The notes under the pieces are model-generated. The model saw only the letters and a list, made by a program, of their open reading frames with translations. It did not search any database and was not told where the DNA came from. Position numbers and translations under genes: made by a program. From the NCBI GenBank assembly GCA_041624375.1, contig JBFJVD010000146.1, positions 1 through 7,711 on the forward strand: 7,711 nucleotides of DNA. Reading direction: 5' to 3'. The stretch is from JBFJVD01 sp041624375. Lineage in GTDB: Bacteria > Chloroflexota > Anaerolineae > Anaerolineales > E44-bin32. Of this stretch, positions 6,012-7,711 are shown piece after piece (positions within the stretch are counted from its first letter, which is position 1; the number at the start of each line of letters is the position of its first letter).

Positions 6012-6371
6012 GTGGAAGCGATTCGTCTTGCGGAGAAGCTGGCCGGCTTCCGCGACCAATGGTCGCCGAAGATCGTCGCCGAGCTGAACGATTACCACCT
6101 GAAGCTGGTAAAGATCGAGGGCGAATTCGTCTGGCACAGCCATCCAGAGACCGATGAGCTCTTCCTGGTGCTGGCCGGCGAGATGGTGATCGACTTCCGG
6201 GACGGCGAGGTGCCCCTGGCCGAGGGCGAGATGCTCGTCGTGCCCAGGGGTGTTGAGCACCGGCCGCGCGCCGAGCGGGAGTGCCACCTGATGCTCATCG
6301 AGCCGGCAGGGACAAGGAACACCGGCGACGCCGGCGGTGAGCGCACGGCCGAGGCCGACGTCTGGATTTGA
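6012..6371 (+). CDS. Small single-domain cupin protein
   Basis: This is a 119-residue cytoplasmic protein made of one cupin beta-barrel. Both cupin motifs are intact: G37-x4-H42-S-H44-x4-E49-x6-G56, and G72-x5-P78-R-G80-x2-H83. His42, His44, Glu49 and His83 form the usual metal site, so the protein can be expected to hold a divalent metal. The sequence looks like the mannose-6-phosphate-isomerase-like small cupins, but too little distinguishes an enzyme from a sugar- or metal-sensing protein to name a substrate. The N-terminal helix (1-16) and a polar C-terminal tail (100-119) are extra to the barrel. The start is GTG at 6012, with CAGGAG at 5998-6003 eight bases upstream, an ideal spacing. 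It lies 39 bases after tspO and probably belongs to the same operon. Confidence 0.93.
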   Translation: MEAIRLAEKLAGFRDQWSPKIVAELNDYHLKLVKIEGEFVWHSHPETDELFLVLAGEMVIDFRDGEVPLAEGEMLVVPRGVEHRPRAERECHLMLIEPAGTRNTGDAGGERTAEADVWI

Positions 6372-6426
6372 CAGCTGCCACTGGCCATATCGCAAACCAG
6401 AGCTGGCCAATTTGCTGAGACAAACT

Positions 6427-7041
6427 GTGAGCGACGACGATCTCGAACTCGACCTCAGAGACCAGGCGCAGCGCCGGCTGCTCTGGATCCTGCTGCTGAT
6501 CAACGCGGTGATGTTTGTCGTCGAGTCCACCGCCGGGGTGATTGCCCAATCCACCGGGCTCACCGGCGACTCGCTCGACATGTTCGCCGACGCCACCGTG
6601 TACGCAATCGCCCTCTACGCCGTCGGGCGCTCGCAGCTGGCGAAGGCCAATGCCGCTCTAGGGAGCGGTGTCTTCCAGATCCTGCTTTCCGGGCTGGTGC
6701 TGGGGGATGTGCTGCGCCGGTTCGTCTTCGGCAGCGAGCCGCAGTCAACGGTGATGATCGCCGTCGGCCTGCTGGCGCTGGTTGCCAACGTGACCGCCCT
6801 GGTCCTCATCTGGGGACAGCGGGAGGGCGAGGTGCACATGCGCGCCAGCTGGATCTTCTCGCAGAACGACGTGGTTGTGAACCTGGGGGTGATCAGCGGC
6901 GGCCTGCTTGTGGCGCTATTCGGCTCCCGGCTGCCCGACCTCGTCATCGGCGCCGTGGTCGCCTTTTTCGTCTTGCGGGGCGGGCTGCGGATCGTGAGAG
7001 ACGCCCGGCAGGAGCGGCAAGATGTGTTGGGGAACAGCTAA
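6427..7041 (+). CDS. Cation diffusion facilitator family transporter, membrane domain only
   Basis: CDF proteins exchange divalent metals (Zn, Cd, Co, Fe or Mn) for protons across the inner membrane. From GTG 6427 the protein has 204 residues and about six hydrophobic segments (roughly 18-35, 45-65, 72-92, 105-126, 149-166, 170-187). The first carries N26, E33 and G37 in the usual places. The second has DSLDMFADA (48-56), giving the D51-x3-D55 half of the metal site. The fifth begins WIFSQNDVVVN (142-152): Asp148 fits the second half-site, but the His usually four residues earlier is Phe144. The chain ends soon after helix six, so the cytoplasmic C-terminal metal-sensing and dimerising domain is absent; ordinary members have about 300 residues. 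I recall a subfamily of short cation transporters like this with an ND motif in helix five. The start is uncertain: no ribosome binding site is seen. GTG 6337 overlaps the cupin end and would add 30 unlikely residues; TTG 6412 is also possible. Confidence 0.85.
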   Translation: MSDDDLELDLRDQAQRRLLWILLLINAVMFVVESTAGVIAQSTGLTGDSLDMFADATVYAIALYAVGRSQLAKANAALGSGVFQILLSGLVLGDVLRRFVFGSEPQSTVMIAVGLLALVANVTALVLIWGQREGEVHMRASWIFSQNDVVVNLGVISGGLLVALFGSRLPDLVIGAVVAFFVLRGGLRIVRDARQERQDVLGNS

Positions 7042-7056
7042 GGGGCGGGTCCCCAA
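7027..7056. terminator. G/C hairpin between convergent genes, possible bidirectional terminator
   Basis: TTGGGG (7027-7032) can pair with CCCCAA (7051-7056), or alternatively GGGG (7042-7045) with CCCC (7051-7054). The element overlaps the end of the transporter gene and fills the 15-base gap to the stop of the convergent cyclase gene. This is where a terminator for both would be expected, but there is no T-run, so activity is uncertain. Confidence 0.3.
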
Positions 7057-7711
7057 CTAGCCGGCGGTCAGCACCCGCACGCGCACCGGCTCCGTCTTGC
7101 CCTTGAGCTGCAGCTGGCGTTCTTCGAGCCCGGATGTGTCGACCCGGGCGGCCTCGCTGGTGGCCTCGCTGGCCAGCACCTCACCCTGCTTCGCCTCGGA
7201 GGCAAGGCGTGCGGCAATATTCACGTTGTCGCCCAGCGCGGTGAAGTCGGCGGCTTCGCCACTGGCGCCAACGATCGAGCCCACCCAGGCCATGCCGGTG
7301 TGAATGCCGACCCCGACGGGGACCCATGGCCCCTTCGGATCCCCATGCCCGGTGATCCTGAGCAGCTCTACGCCAGCATCAACGGCCTTGCGGGCGTGCT
7401 CCTGGCCGGTGAAGCCGGGGATGAAGAGCGCGGTGACCTCATCGCCGACCAGCTTGTCGATAAAGGCGTTGGCCTGCACCAGAACGCCGATCGTCGCTTC
7501 GTAGAAGCGGTTCATCAGCTGGCTGAACTCGCTGGCGTCCATCTTCTCAGCCAGCGTGGTCGAGCCGCGCACATCGACAAACAGCATGGTCAGCTCAATT
7601 TCCGCGCCGCCCGGGTACTTCGCGGCAGCATCATGGCAGCCGGCGCAGTAGCGCGGGTTTTTGGTCGAGCGCTGCATCGCCTCGCGGTAGATCATCCGCA
7701 GCACCGCGCCG
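7057..7711 (-). CDS. Class III adenylate cyclase (subclass IIIb-like), C-terminal part
   Basis: The enzyme would make cyclic AMP from ATP. The frame is open to the window edge, so the N-terminus is probably missing; numbering here counts from a GTG at 7704. A short N-terminal stretch holds RYCAGCHDAA (18-27), a CxxCH motif, just before the catalytic domain at about 35-215. Catalytic residues are present: metal-binding Asp44 in LFVDVRGST and Asp88 in KLVGDEV, adenine-specifying Lys84, and the transition-state pair Asn162 and Arg166 in VNIAARL. Thr155 in DFTALGD stands where class IIIa enzymes have the second adenine-recognising Asp. An Asp-to-Thr change there is the defining mark of subclass IIIb, which includes bicarbonate/CO2-responsive cyclases. 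The C-terminus ends with an LELKG-type motif (LQLKGKTEPVRVRVL) typical of bacterial cyclases. The stop is TAG, 15 bases from the end of the convergent transporter gene. The domain upstream cannot be seen. Confidence 0.93.
   Translation of the reverse strand, partial: GAVLRMIYREAMQRSTKNPRYCAGCHDAAAKYPGGAEIELTMLFVDVRGSTTLAEKMDASEFSQLMNRFYEATIGVLVQANAFIDKLVGDEVTALFIPGFTGQEHARKAVDAGVELLRITGHGDPKGPWVPVGVGIHTGMAWVGSIVGASGEAADFTALGDNVNIAARLASEAKQGEVLASEATSEAARVDTSGLEERQLQLKGKTEPVRVRVLTAG

Noticed and set aside
6381..6409. Direct repeat CTGGCCA (6381-6387 and 6403-6409) before the transporter gene
   Set aside because: It is seven bases long and contains the palindrome TGGCCA, which is common in GC-rich DNA; nothing else supports an operator.

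Overview
The window looks like chromosomal DNA from a GC-rich (roughly 60-65%) bacterium. The mix of genes and the wording of several proteins (the adenylate cyclase, the DegV protein, the short cation transporter) resemble what I know from Chloroflexota, but that is an inference. No rRNA or other strong phylogenetic marker is present.

Layout: (1) 1-304, minus strand: the first 101 codons of rsmI, a 16S rRNA methyltransferase. An extended -10 promoter sits so close to its ATG that the transcript is probably leaderless. (2) 305-624: non-coding, with a few short inverted repeats. (3) 625-1626, minus strand: a lone soluble protein of unknown function, rich in Trp, His and Asp. (4) 1627-2108: non-coding and repeat-bearing, with one strong imperfect hairpin and two direct copies of a C-rich interspersed repeat. 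(5) 2109-7041, plus strand: a tightly packed run of seven genes. In order these are a multi-spanning membrane protein of unknown function, a DegV-family lipid-binding protein, a DUF1295 membrane enzyme-like protein, a DUF2878 membrane protein split by an in-frame amber codon, a long-form TspO/MBR protein, a small cupin, and a cation diffusion facilitator consisting only of its membrane domain. (6) 7057-7711, minus strand and convergent: the C-terminal part of a class III adenylate cyclase, with the residue pattern of subclass IIIb.

Most junctions in the plus-strand run are ATGA overlaps or gaps of 6 to 55 bases, so it is probably one operon. Five of its seven proteins are embedded in the membrane, and DegV proteins bind fatty acids. 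The DUF1295-DUF2878-TspO part recalls membrane-lipid and photo-oxidative-stress loci of other bacteria, so a role in the cell envelope, lipids or stress is a reasonable working idea. It is not shown by the sequence.

The most notable points are the interrupted DUF2878 gene, whose frame continues past the stop into an exact ATGA overlap with tspO, the subclass IIIb signature of the cyclase with a CxxCH motif next to its catalytic domain, and the two unrecognised genes. I found no clearly new multi-gene system, no CRISPR array and no mobile element.
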